Below, one piece after another: positions 11,928-23,645 of a DNA stretch of 64,000 nt (within the stretch, counting starts at the first letter, position 1; every line of letters starts with the position of its first letter). Origin of the DNA: Lactifluus volemus. Taxonomy: Eukaryota; Basidiomycota; Agaricomycetes; Russulales; Russulaceae. The position numbers and the translations under genes are program-made. The DNA is taken from contig WTXI01000080.1 in the NCBI GenBank assembly GCA_022376515.1, positions 62,001 to 126,000 on the forward strand, given 5' to 3'. The notes under the pieces were generated by a model that saw nothing but the letters and a program-made list of their open reading frames with translations, did no database searches and was not told the DNA's origin.

Positions 11928-14900
11928 TCAGAAAGCGATTTCGTGTGCGTGATGGTCAATATACTTATTGACGTAATATGCTTTAAAAGTATCGAGTGAT
12001 ACTACTGAATTTATTTGTATTGGTAAGGGATTACGACCATAAATCGGGATAAGATGAGCAGCGCGCAGGATCGCGTCGAGGTGAATAACAGCCTTGTGGC
12101 GTCTGTTGCAGATATAATCGGGATGCACCACCCACATTCCAGTGATGCTGTCCACGCCTACCGTTGTGAACCATTCGACAAACGCACATGGAAACACTAC
12201 ATCATTGTACACAAATGAAAAAAATGTCCGGATGCGGGCAACGTTGAGTCCACGCATTCCCGGCCTCTCATCGTCCTCGACCACAAACACGGTGTCATAT
12301 CTTGGTCCCCCTCCTCGCCACGAAGGCGTTGCTCGTATGCGCTCGCGCCGCATGCCGCAGACGCCACTGGGATCGCTCGGTGCAAAGAAAGTTGCAATCG
12401 CAGAATGGAAGACTTTCACATCGATGGTGTATGGCAGAAAGCCCGCTGGTATTCCATCTATTCCAAGCTGCTCGGAAAGGAATGCCTGTGTCAGTGTGGG
12501 GAGATCAGCTTCATTTATTTTGGCCGCAAGTTCTTGCAGAGCCCCGGGATAGGATCTCACTAGTTCCAGCACAGTATATTAGATTCAAACTCATATAAAA
12601 TGTGTAGCGGTGTTACAGTACTTACCACAAAAACGTGCAAGGACAACGTGCCCAAGCACGTTCATATCTGAGTCCACAGGCCCTTCATCGTCATCGTCAC
12701 CATCACTGTCATTGTCGCGTGCAGGTGGGTTATCGATTGGGCGGGGGAGGAACGAGACATTGGGAGGAGGCATATGGCCAGCTGGCAGCATCCCGCGGGC
12801 AACAAAGTCAGCCTGCATCGCTGCGAGCTTGTCGAGGCGCTGGTTTGTCATGAGCATTTGTCCAAGCGCGTTATTCCGACTAGAGCGCCGCCATGGTTTC
12901 TTGACGGCAGTAATATGACGAGATTCTGTGATGGATGAGCAAAGCCCACCTGGGGCACCGAAGTCTTGGATAAGGGTGTGATAGTGTGTCAGCATATGCT
13001 GACGCGGAAGGAAAAAACCTGTTGGTCGGACACCGGTAGTACGAAATACTTCACGCAATCGCAGGAACTTGGAAAGTGAGTGATCGAAGTTGTTCAAGGC
13101 GTCCTCGTTTATGTCTTGGCGGCGGGAGATGTAGCAGGCGTCGAGGAAGGACGCGATACATGCTACCATGTCATCTGGTACATAGCCAACAATCGCAGGA
13201 AGATACACCTATCTCAAGTATAAGTCATGGGGAATCGCATCACTAGCAGTGTGAAAATACCTTCATCAAGGCTTTAGAGTCATCCCCTGTCCACTGCTTG
13301 AAGCGGCGACCATGAGGAAAGCGGCGAAGACCTGGGAATGGTGGTACGGCAGCGATTCTTCCTTGGTGTGTGAGCTTGATGCCAGTATGGAAAGAAATCC
13401 GTGACGCACCGACAGTCAATGTCATCAAGGATCTTGTTTGCCTGACTTTCATTCCAAGCGATTCTCAAGTAGTCCACAACCCACGTTACAAGGTGATCTT
13501 TGAACGCGCCTTTGATAGCTTGGTGTAGTAGATCGGGCGAAATCATCTCGTTGATATCTGCACGTGGAAAATCAGCGGTGAATGGCTGTAATATCCATCA
13601 ATAATACATAGATGGGATGAGAATCCAATACTCACAATAATGTCGTCATTGATTCCATATTTTTCCCAAAGCGACTTGGAATCTAGAAGACAAATGAGCT
13701 CGTCCGTGAGCACGCCCGTTCGCGGCACTGAAATGGCGTCTGGGTTATTTGGCGAGGCGGTACACCTATTCCAGTATTGGGATTCAGTTGCCCAATTCCG
13801 ACTCTCCGAGTCCGAGTCAAACTAAACTACTTACTTCGGGCACCAACCCTGGACAATCCCTGTCAACATGACTTGTTCAGGGTAGTCAGCGATGAAAGCT
13901 ACCAAGTCGTAGATGACCCGCCGGTAGTGGCCATCGGGGCATCGTCGGACGACTGGCCTTGTCATCCCAGGTCGAAGCGGCTGTAGCACCGCAGATATCG
14001 ACGCATGGAATAATTGCCGCTTGAATTTGCGAAACTCCGGATCGTTGTCATATCGCCGGTCACCTAGATCATCGTGTTCATATAAATATACCTTAGTCGT
14101 TATAAAATATGATGTAACGTACTCTTGGGGATAGCGAGAAACGCTATCGGTATCACGGCATTGCGGTGTGCACGTCGCACTGTATTGTGTGGATTGCCGA
14201 TTGATAGGTACAACGGATGATATTCGACATGTCCAGTGGCGACTGAGACTGTGGTCTTGTCACTGCCTAAAATAATCGGGCAGTACATCGCGCCACGTGT
14301 CTCGACATCGCGCAGCGTGGCAATGACATCCTATGATTACGAAGTCAGCCTAATGTATGGACAATGAATACAAACTTACACAATGATACCAGGCGATGTT
14401 TGCAGACATTACATTGCTCCAGCAACGCTTACGATCTTTGTCAAGCTCGACATATGGACAAAAATCAAATTGCCCATTGAAACCCGGATTATCCAACATC
14501 GTGCGTACAACCTCATCAGGATCACGATACCACACTTCGTAGTCCGTCTGTTTCCAGCTAGGAGCGTCCCTTGCAACATCCTCAGAGAATCCAGTGATCA
14601 GACATTTCCATGGCACATCACCAAGAGCTGATGAATCAATTGTTGCGTGCAGGTGTTGGTGATTTTGGAATGGGCTGGACTCATCGGAACCTTCAACAGA
14701 CAATCCCCACAGCTCCATTAGCAAGTCGATATTGGCGGCAGACATCTCGACTCGGCGGTACAGAAGATCGGCAACGAGAAACTGGACTTTGTTCTCAAAT
14801 GGGGTCCAATCGTCGGGCGATGCGAGTGCGCGGGGTGTTGACTGAGCCCCAGGTGGCAGGAAGTTCCCATCAGCATCGCAAGGAAGGGCTGGTTGAAGGA

Positions 14901-15151
14901 GCATCAGTAATGTTCATAGTACTTGGGATATGTAGAAAATACTTACCAGTTAGGTGAGGGTGTTCTATGCGTTCGCTGCGTTGTTGTTGTGGCGCTTGTG
15001 GGAGTTCGGGAGTAGATTGTCGTTGTCCTGGATTTGCCTGGAGGTTGGAATTTGTGTGAAATGTGCGGAAGTGATATGTGCGGCCGTGCTGACTCTTGAA
15101 TGTAGAGGGACATCCAGAAACCAAGCACGGGAGTCTGTACGATGACAACAT
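11928..15151 (-). CDS. Plavaka transposase, multi-exon, looks intact
   Basis: Transposase of the Plavaka family. Minus-strand exons give an N-terminal C2H2 zinc finger (CLVSGCPSTFKSQHGRTYH, second His in FHTN). Next comes the DGNFLPPGA..DDWTPFENKVQFLVADLLYRR block typical of the family. Then come an ILGSDKTTVSVATGHVEYHP segment with NTVRRAHRNAVIPIAFLAIP, a PEFRKFKRQLFHASI..LQPLRPGMT..RCPDGHYRR block, and FPRADINEMISPDLLHQ. A C-terminal part follows, with LPAIVGYVPDDMVACIASFLD and an acidic D/E run near 12680-12720. The final exon (12572-11928) ends in a normal stop. I see no in-frame stop or shift in the exons I could join, so the gene may be active. Introns are short; several of the borders are estimated. 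Confidence 0.88.
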
Positions 15152-16231
15152 GGTGAGTAAGAAAGGCAGGAGAAAGTGGTGCCAGTGAGGAAGGACTTAC
15201 GTGGAGAGCCTGATAATTTACTTAGCCCGCAGGCACGGGCGTGCTAGGCATTGGTCGTGGGAAGAGGGACACGGGTAGGTGGAAATCGGGGGCGTTCCAT
15301 GCCAGAAGTCAGAGGCGAAATGAAACTATGGGTAAAAGATTTCAGTACAATGAATGCAATGGGTCATGAGGCAACAGGAGATACACATACACCGGAGAAA
15401 ATGGAGAGAATTTGACGTGTGCCAGCAACAGTGAATAACAAACTAGTACCGGGGAAATTTCTGCACCGGTCGCTACTGAATGTTAAGGAACCGGGAAAGT
15501 TTATGCACCGTTGCTGCTAAGCGACAAAGGACCGGAGAAAAATGCGCACCGGTTGCTACTGAGAAAAAGTGTACACCCGACCTGAGTGAATTGCGGGGAG
15601 CGGGAACACGAAGTTACTGATTCAAAGCGCCAGTAGGCATGAAATTGCCATGAACTCACTCAGGACGTTTGCGAGTGCCAGCAGGTCTGAGACCAGGAAA
15701 TCAACGCAGAAATGTCTGTAAATGAGAGGCGGTGAGGGAGGTGCAAGGAAGCGGGAGTAGTCAGCGCGACAGATTCTTGACAGGCGAGAATGGACACTAG
15801 TAGTTGATGACAGTAAATGCCGTCGGGACTGTGAGCTGGACAGAAAGGGAGTGGCAGGAAGGAGGGTTGGCGCAGGGTCTCAGAATTTCGATGCACAAAG
15901 ACGACTAACCTTCCCACACACCTGCCTAAGATTCTCTCAGTTATTCCAGAGAAACAATGAAAGTCACACTGGCAGGAAAGACATTGACAGAATGAGACTG
16001 AAGGGCAGTGAGGAGGGCGTATTGAAGTGGGAATAGTCAGCGCAACATATCCTTGACAAGCGAGAATGCACACTAGCAGTCGATGACAGTAAATGCCGTC
16101 GGGACTACGGGCTGAACTGAAAGGGAGCGTCGGGAAAGAGGGTTGGCGCAGGGTCTCAGAAATAGCTCGAATTTTGATGCGCAAAGACAACGAACCTTCC
16201 CACACACCTGCCTAAGATTCTCTCAGTTAGT
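15152..16231. promoter_or_regulatory. Divergent promoter region of the Plavaka element
   Basis: The 1.1 kb between the start codons of the minus-strand transposase and the plus-strand partner gene; both promoters must lie here. It contains three degenerate copies of an ACCGG(G/A)..GCACCGGT..GCTACTGA unit at about 15445-15560 and a large tandem duplication (see next entry). No TATA box is assigned. Confidence 0.5.
15704..16231. repeat. 276-bp tandem duplication before the partner gene
   Basis: GGTTGGCGCAGGGTCTCAG occurs at 15865 and again at 16141, an offset of 276 bp. The surrounding bases (AGTAGTCAGCGC.., GATGACAGTAAATGCCGTCG, CACACACCTGCCTAAGATTC) follow the same offset. The two copies differ by scattered substitutions, so the duplication is not recent. 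It ends at the partner gene's ATG. Confidence 0.8.
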
Positions 16232-18847
16232 ATGCCAATCATTACGCGGAAAAAGAATGCAGAGGCGCACCCAGGTAAAATTATTCTCGATGCTCAGCAA
16301 AAGCGTCGTACTCCTCAGCAGGCCGCAGAGGATAGAATGCTGGCCGAGGCAGCAGCCGCTTCAACCGCAGAGGATGCTAACGCCAAGCTCAAGGCCGTCG
16401 TCAGCCGTATCAATGAGCTGGAAGAAGAACTCCAGCAAGGCTCGCAGCTGGCACAAGAGCACGCAGCTAGGCCGGATTTGCGTCACAGTGCTAGCGGACA
16501 GTCAACGGCGGTTCAGAAGTTCATGACGAGGCACATGAAACACGCCCTAGCTGCTCAACAAGACACAGATGAGCTGATTGATGAGGAAGACGAGTATTTC
16601 AAAACTCACCTTTTTTGTGATCGTTTTTCTGACCTTGGCAATAGAATAGAAACTCCAAGGAGCTATTACGGGGCCAGTGTCACTGCGTCTTACGACGACA
16701 TATCAACAATATCGCCAGCATCATTCACAGATGCAGAACCGATACTCGATGTTCTTAGCAATGAAGACTCGGAGAGAGCGACCAGAGAAGAAAACGATGC
16801 CGCGGGATATGAGGATGATGGCGATAATGAAGACGAAGGGAACATCGATGGTTGGCTTGATAAGGACGCCCAGCCTGAGAACAAGAACAAAAAAAATTCC
16901 AAGGTTTGCCTGCCGCGTGTTTTTTTACTCATTTGATGGGAACTGAGGCGTACCGAATAGGCAACGCGGCCGTTGAACCCTCACTGGCATGCCGAAGTCG
17001 ATAACGCCCAAAGTAGAGCCCCTCTGCCTCCATCTCGTCCCAGGCCCCGGGCAATATACAGATCCACTTCTCAGTAAGTGATGTCGCCTCCAGCTTAGAC
17101 CCAAGCCCACAGTAATTAGGAGGGATGAACCAAGTGCCCTGACACCAGCTGTGACTCGGACTCCGTCACCTCCACCACCAACGCAGCCACGGGAGGTGAC
17201 CAGGCTAAGTACCAGCACTAAACGAAAATCCCAGCCTCAGTTTTCAAGGTGAGTTATAGACATTCCCTAGAGCTCGAGACTCACCATGATTAGCAGGCAT
17301 CAATCTAAGCGTGCAAGGGCAGAACCAGGTGGTCTGCTAACCGACTGGCAAAAGAGACTCGAAGCCCCAATAGCAGGTAACCGCCCCCGCCCTCTGAGTT
17401 AACTACCCATCTTGACAGGTATATACAGGAGCACAGCCCGGGATAAGACAGACGAGACACATGCACGAGCCCAGCCATAGGACACCTGGGCCCATGGATC
17501 AAGACTCAGAGGTAATCATCAGCATCAGCTCAGGTTCCAGTGCGACGGTGGGCGAGTTCCACAATGAAGAATCAGAAGACGTACTGAGTCGAGCGAAGCC
17601 TAGCAAGTCTACCAGCATGGGTCAAGCTTCCAGTGTGGCTCGGAGTGGATCAAAAGGTGCGGCATTCAGTGGCAGGGTTGGAGCACGGGAAACGGCGCAG
17701 GTGAGCGTGGTGATTTGACATCTGGTTCAAGTAAAACTCCTTGTCAAAACAGATGGGCATCGTCCTTTCCGGGGGCGCAGAGGGCGATGCCCAAGTGTCT
17801 CAGGCTAAGCGTTCCAGGAAGCCAAAATATGTGATGACAGATCTTCCTTTCCCAGCGGTGGACAAAGACAACTATATGGAGATGTGGCGCAAGACGTTCA
17901 TACCTTCCCTCCTGAGCTGGGCCGGACAGCAAGCTGATCCGTTTGGCACGAACGGCCGGATGAGAGGCCCAGTAAGTGTCATCTGGTCGACCACGTTCCC
18001 GGATGTGCTGCTTGAAGAAAGGGGACTTGAAATAGTCTTGACTGTGGTACGTACTACGATTCTACGGGCACATATATCCTATTGACGCTTTCAGGCCGAG
18101 AATGCGCTTAACAACTGGCGCAGCGAAATTGGGAAGGCTGGGCATCGAGCAATCGTTGATATGTGGCTTGAGGACCCAGCCTCATTCAACGACGCGGAAG
18201 CTCGTGCACAATACATTAAAATGGAATTAGAAGGGCTCAGGTTCATATATAAATACCCAGATGCAGAGGTAAGTGTATATACAGAGTTTTACACCATCTG
18301 ACACAATCAACAGGGTGCGCGTGCCGCGTTCTGCTCCAATCTGATCTCCAAAGTGTTTTCTGTGCACCTTCGGAAGATCCTACCACTGGCAAACATGCAA
18401 TTTGGGGCACTGGCACTTGCAACCGCTGCGGTAAGGTCTCGTTGCGTTTTAATCGATGTTGCTACTTATCTAACGCTACAGGTCGAGCGTGGTCTGACCT
18501 TGTTCACGACCGGGGAGGATGTTACCGCACGTGAACGTGAAAAACGGAGGGCCAGGGCGTCAGGCGAACATAAAAAAGCCAAGGTCAATCCTCGGGAGTG
18601 GAGTTTCAGTGACAACCCCTGGGGGAAGAAGGCTCGCATGTGGGCCGGGAGTACCCAACGGCTTGATGAAGACCACTGGCACAAAGTTGTCAACGATGCG
18701 TGTGCTTACATCCCAGAAGGTGAGCAGATTGCGGAGGGGGATTGTGCCGAAGGTGGAGATGAATACGAAGTTGATCTTCGCTCTTGCGTTGCACTTAACT
18801 GGTATGGTTTATTATACACTTACAGCCATTCTTTGCTTAAGCGTTGA
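16232..18847 (+). CDS. Plavaka-resident partner protein, multi-exon
   Basis: The first exon (16232 to about 16900) encodes a basic N-terminus (MPIITRKKNAEAHPGK), an Ala/Glu-rich coiled coil (INELEEELQQGSQLAQ) and an acidic tail. Later exons carry MTDLPFPAVDKDNYMEMWRK, TFIPSLLSWAGQQADPFG, NALNNWRSEIGKAGHRAIVD and KILPLANMQFGALALATAA. They continue with VERGLTLFTTGEDVT, a basic patch and NPREWSFSDNPWGKKARMW. Proteins with the same block order (DLPFP..W..FIP..W.G....PFG...ALALA.AAVER.L) recur as dispersed hypothetical proteins in mushroom genomes, from memory. No enzymatic motif is seen. It probably assists or rides with the transposase, by analogy with other two-gene CACTA-like elements. Introns near 17710-17752, 17970-18095, 18268-18314 and 18430-18482; the 16900-17460 part and the last exon are unsure. 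Confidence 0.55.
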
Positions 18848-19214
18848 TCGATTGATCCCAGATACTGCCGGTCCTCATGTTACGCCATTGCACATCGATT
18901 CCAGATACCCTGCGGCCGATCCCCACGTTCAAGTTAGCGCCATTATGTTCCGGTCCCCGTGTTGCGCTGTTACGCGTCGATCTCAGATACCCTGCCGCTG
19001 ACCCCCACGTTTTCGTCGTTATTTTGTGAATCCCCGAGTCTGGACAGTTAATTGAACTTAATTCTGACATTCTGATGCTCTCTTGATGTTCCATAGTCGT
19101 CGTGATCTTATCTTAGTTATTTCAAATGACAATGCTTGCCTAATTCGGACATGAGCGTGTGAAAATAAGTAAAACTGCATTCATAATTTCCCAGTACAAG
19201 GGAATAGTCCCAGT

Positions 19215-19461
19215 GCGATGACTGAAGCTAGGTGAAAAACTAGCCCTAGATAAGACAGTAGTCCTAGGTGAGAAACTAGTCCTAGGTGAAAAACTAGCCC
19301 TAGACACGAAACTAGTGCCAGATGCAATACTGGCCCACCTAGAGCCAGTATCGCGCGTACTGGCCTCGGCAAGTCCGCTGGGTCTAGGTGCCAAACTTGG
19401 CAACTAGACGTGACTAGGTGACCTAGTCTAGTAACGCCAGTCACAAATCATTTTGCTGATG
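19215..19461 (-). repeat. Plavaka right TIR and CTAG-rich subterminal array
   Basis: Copies of (G/A)AAACTAG(T/C)CCTAG(G/A)TGA repeat between about 19220 and 19320. They are followed by ACTGGCCCACCTAGAGCCAGT, a near palindrome, and the reverse-complement TIR ending at 19461. It mirrors the left end in composition. Confidence 0.6.
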
Positions 19462-21557
19462 CACTCACCGCTGCGGATTCTGATGATCTTTTTGACCTTA
19501 CCTTCGATGTCGACGTACAAGATCTGCAGAACCTAGATGCTGCTATAGAGAGGGATTAGAATAAACAGTGGTTCCACATCAAAATCTCGATCTGGGATTT
19601 TCACTTGCTCACTCTTCGGTCATCAAACCACGCTGATGATTTATCCCCAGAGAGCTCGCTGTCTTAGAAACCCCCTTCCTCACACAGAGGCCTGCGGCAG
19701 AGAAAATCTCCTACACGTTTGGTCAACCGTGCTCACCACGCCCCTCCCCAATCTTTCCACCACTATCCCCGGGCGTGGCCGCTGGGGGTTAGTAAGTGCC
19801 ACATGCCCATCACCACTACCAGCTCTGACACCTCCCCCCTTTTTTTTCACTGGCAGTGCTCGTCTCAAGTTGGAGGAGCTCAGGTCAAAGTGCCGGGAGC
19901 GCAGATTGTGCGTCTAGGGAAACAAGACCCAGCTCGTTCAACAGCTGCAGGATGACAACGCGCGTGCATGGGCCGAACGGGGCGTGCTCGGTGCCCCAGT
20001 CAGCGCTGCTCAGTGCGTGCCCCCCGCATCCCCTCTGTTAGTTCACTGCCAACTACTAATGCCCTTTCCATGTCAGGGATCAGGGTACGACGCGCCACAA
20101 GACGACACCACATTGCGATGTGGCCAATGCCCCGCCACCTGGGCCGCCACCTCCCCTCGTTTCGTCTCCCCTTGTTTCGACGCCGTCGTCCATGGCCGCG
20201 GGTGAACAGGGCGCACTCGGCGCTGCTCAGTCCGTGGCCCCGCATCGTGTGCTGCCACCTCCCCAACTCGTTTCGCCACCTCACCTCGTTTCGTCAATGA
20301 GCTGAGCCATGATTGGCTCACAGTCGACTCCGGCTCAGCTCAGCTCCGGAGCGGCTTAGCCTAGGCTAATAATTTTCGCGAAGCTTATTCAAATCAACCT
20401 CATCCCCATCATCTACGGGTCCACTACTGCCCCCCCCCCCCCCGTCCCATGATTTTCACCATGGTTGCCTTATCCTCGGGCCCCCCTTCATCGCTACCCA
20501 CTGTCATGCATCTGCTATCAGGCCCTCCCTAGCTTCACAATTGCCCCATATCCATCTCTTTCCCTGGACATTTCTCTTATTCTCAACCACCGCTCGTTTT
20601 GGAGAAGGCTTTGGGACTTTCTACCTCTTCAATCCCACCTTATCTTCAGCCACACCTCCAAGCGTTGGTTACTAGCCCTAATTGGAATCCCGTCGAGAGA
20701 GTACCTCTGGTGTTCAAGACTATTGGATGGGAAGTGCTCTCGAGGCGAAGTGATGAGACAGATCACAGATTGGGCTGACCAGCTGCGCAATCAACAACTC
20801 CATTGGAAGGAACGGGTCCTCGAGTGAGTCATTCCCAGATTCCCGGTCTACTTTGAAATGCTCAACGTCCCTAGTATCTCCCTCTTTTCACCTTCTCTCC
20901 TCTCCTCCCATGTCATCCCCTCGTCTCTTTCATCGCTATAGCTCTCAAACACTCACCCCTTCTCCTTTGCGCAGAAAATCTTTTGTCTCCCAGATTCCGA
21001 CTTGGATGCTGACTCAGACCTTGACACGCAACCCATCAATCTGGATGACTTATTCGGTCGCTCCTCTATCCTCAGGAAACCGCGGCCAACGTTGCCGCCC
21101 TGCCACTCCTCACGTCGTCGTCCCTCTCGACAGCCCCCACGTTTCTCTTTCTCTGACACCCTGGAGCATGCTGTGTTGTTAATTCTCATATTAAAAAAAA
21201 GGAGTCGTTTTTTACGGCATGTCGTCCATGGAGGTCACAGCGCTCGGCGTTCGAACGTTACCTAGCGGCCCAAAAACGGCGGATTCACGCGCGCATACAA
21301 GGGCATCCCAAATTCCTCAACTCTTTCCTCCAAAAAACAACGCGAAACCATGTTTTCAGTAGTTCCCTCCCCCAGCTCGTTGTCCGTCCCGCATTTGGGC
21401 CTGGTGCATCCAAAATGAACGCCATCTACCAACAACAACAGCGGCGGACCACTACCACTACCACCACCACCACCACTCTCAAGCAAAAGCGACCGTTCCT
21501 CCTTCCCCTGCTGCTCCTGCTCTTTCTCCAACATCGGCATCCTCGACATCTTTACCT
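19462..21557. other. Low-complexity stretch, no confident gene
   Basis: Directly after the Plavaka end an open frame reads DALTAADSDDLFDLTFDV and stops at 19560. It could be the cut-off 3' end of the gene interrupted at 11746. From 19700 to 20330 the sequence is C-rich with repeated words (GCGCTGCTCAGT, CTCGTTTCG). A run of 14 C lies near 20433. ORFs at 20465-20827 and 21002-21265 (acidic start, then Pro/Arg-rich) resemble nothing I can name. Confidence 0.4.
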
Positions 21558-23640
21558 TTGCGTGCCCTTCGTAGCTTTCTCCCATTCGGTTCCGGAAAGA
21601 GTGCTTCCAGTAACGCCGCTACACCCGCCGGACCGTTGAAAAGTCCCTTCGCCGCCATTCGACGTTCTAGCGTGACGATCGAGCGCAGGAAATCGGGTCA
21701 GTTCCCGGGCTTGGGCGACGATAAGGACGTGGCGGTGATATCTATTTCACCCAAGACGCGTCCTCCGGATATCTCGAGTACGAGTAGTAGTGCCGACGCC
21801 CACGAATCATCATCATCAGCCGGGTCAGCCTCGCATGGGGAACTAGGTGCGTTTTATGTGTGAAAAAAAATGCCATATGGTGATTGGGTGGACTTATTTC
21901 TACCTCGTTCTAGGCCCACCTCTCGTCACATTCAACCCAGAGCCTCCTCTAAGTACAGAACTATCGACGATTCCCGAGTCTGACCTCTCAGGGATCTCGA
22001 GGCACCTTTCCAGAGACTCCGACGTTTCTGGAAATCGGCACTCAAAGAACTCCGAGGTGCTCCCTCCTCCCTCGCCTGAAATCAATGAGGTCTCAGCCCT
22101 GGATACGTCTGTGCTCGATCTGTCCGTGCTCGACCTGTCCACGTCGCAGTTGAAAGAGGAAGTTATGCATGCGTTAAAGGAGAAACCGTCTAAGAATGGG
22201 TGGCTTACTGGGGTTGTCGTCGAAGATGCCATTGACAGTCTACCCGCTCGTCGGAATGGTCATGAGGAACGCGAGGAGGACTATGCCCAAGTGGAGCCAG
22301 AAGAAAGCTTTAACCTTGGCGCTCTTGATCCAGACCTCGCCGCATTGCTCAGCCTGAACCGTATGAGAGGGAAGCAGACTATTTTATTAATAACAACTGA
22401 GAATCCACCCCCTCTGACCACGTTAACGCCTCAACAACCGCAAGCCGTCGCTCCTCCGGATTTTCCCGCCTGCGCGAGCTATCACACCCAAAAGTCGGCC
22501 ATCGCCATTAGGCTCTTCACCCATAGATGCATCTCCAAGCTCCGCCACAGGGTCCACTAGGTCGCAACCTTCACCGGTTCGTACCACGGCGCCACATGTC
22601 TTCACGCGGGCAGTGCCTGCCAGGTTTATGCCCCGACTCATGCGTTCGACAACCGATCGCACCACACCGGTACGTGGGAATTGCAGCGTAGAAAATATCC
22701 CGCACATCCCGTCCGACTCGGCGATCGAGCTGGACGAGGGACGTCGAGTTTCTAGCGACAGTGTCTATCCAAGGCGTTCTTCAGAATTCCAACACCGGCC
22801 ATCACCACCGCCCACGTTCACTAATTTCGAACCTCACTGTCGTGTAGGATCTTCCCGCCTCGCCACCCCAGCGTGTTTTGGCACGCATGCATCTGCCGCA
22901 GCCTCCTCCCGCATTTTGCGTTCGGACTTGCCATCCTCATCAGCTTTTATAGGACGCTCGGGCGGGGATCCCCCATCGCTAACTTTTCGTGCGGCGTCGT
23001 TTTCTGGGACTGCGCCAGATCGTTTAAATCGTCCACGTATCAGCGAAGATGGTGTTCTCGAGGGACGTCCTACCGCTCGCGGTCGCCTCGGTTATACTCC
23101 GCGTAACCGAAATCGCAGTCGGTGGTGGCGGGAATGGCGAGAGGGTGGCCTCACCTGGTCCACGTACTATGGAATGGCTCGGCCCACGTACGACCAAGGC
23201 TTTCGCTGCCGCCGGCTTGCTCGATCGCGACATTACTAACACCGGTTCTCGCTTTGCGAGCGTGCGTAGCCTGGGCGACCGCGATCAGCGAGCTCTCGCA
23301 CCCAGTCGAATGGCATTTTCCGAGGCTGGTTCTGTTGCGAGCTCATGGCGCAGCGGAAGCGTGTCTCGGGCAACGACGCACTCGGAGGCCGCAGGACACG
23401 ATTCCACTCGTCCGCGGACTCTACCGTGCCGACGTCGATCTCCATGTCGTCTCCACAGTCTCGGACGCCCTTGCCACAACAACAAAAATTACTAGGCGGC
23501 GCTGCAGGAGCGATCAGGGGATTCTCGTGTCTGCTATCCACCAGGACTGTCCAAGATCGGTTGGGGGAGGTTGCAGGTGCTTTAACGAAAACTCTACACT
23601 TGATAGTACAATTACTAGTTATCCTATGTAACACAAGAAC
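21558..23640 (+). pseudogene. Frameshifted relic of a Ser/Pro-rich basidiomycete gene
   Basis: The N-terminus reads MRALRSFLPFGSGKSASS and is followed by GPLKSPFAAIRRSSVTIERR. After an intron at about 21846-21915 come Ser-rich text and ESFNLGALDPDLAALLSLNR. Beyond 22380 homologous-looking pieces alternate between frames: NPPPLTTLTPQQPQ, then RRSSGFSRLRELSHPK, then SRPSPLGSSPIDASPSS with TTAPHVFTRAVPARF, then PRTMEWLGPRTTKAFAAAG (about 23160-23225), then RRTRFHSSADSTVPTSISMS (about 23390-23450). At least four shifts are needed, so the gene is broken. I recall similar uncharacterised mushroom proteins with the EWLGPRT-KAFAAAGLLD block followed by a coiled coil. That coiled coil is absent here, where the hAT transposase region begins. 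Confidence 0.6.
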
Positions 23641-23645
23641 ATGAT

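Larger units (their letters stand above)
11747..19461. mobile_element. Plavaka-type DNA transposon (7.7 kb), nested
   Basis: CATCAGCAAAATGAT at 11747 recurs as its reverse complement ending at 19461, followed inward on both sides by a similar TACTGG/GACTGG step and CTAG-rich subterminal sequence. Inside are a complete-looking Plavaka transposase on the minus strand and a multi-exon partner gene on the plus strand, divergent from a shared 1.1-kb intergenic region. Plavaka elements are fungal relatives of CACTA-type transposons described from basidiomycete genomes. A target duplication could not be established: the flanks read CCA on the left and CAC on the right, so the exact boundary may be off by a few bases. 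Confidence 0.75.
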
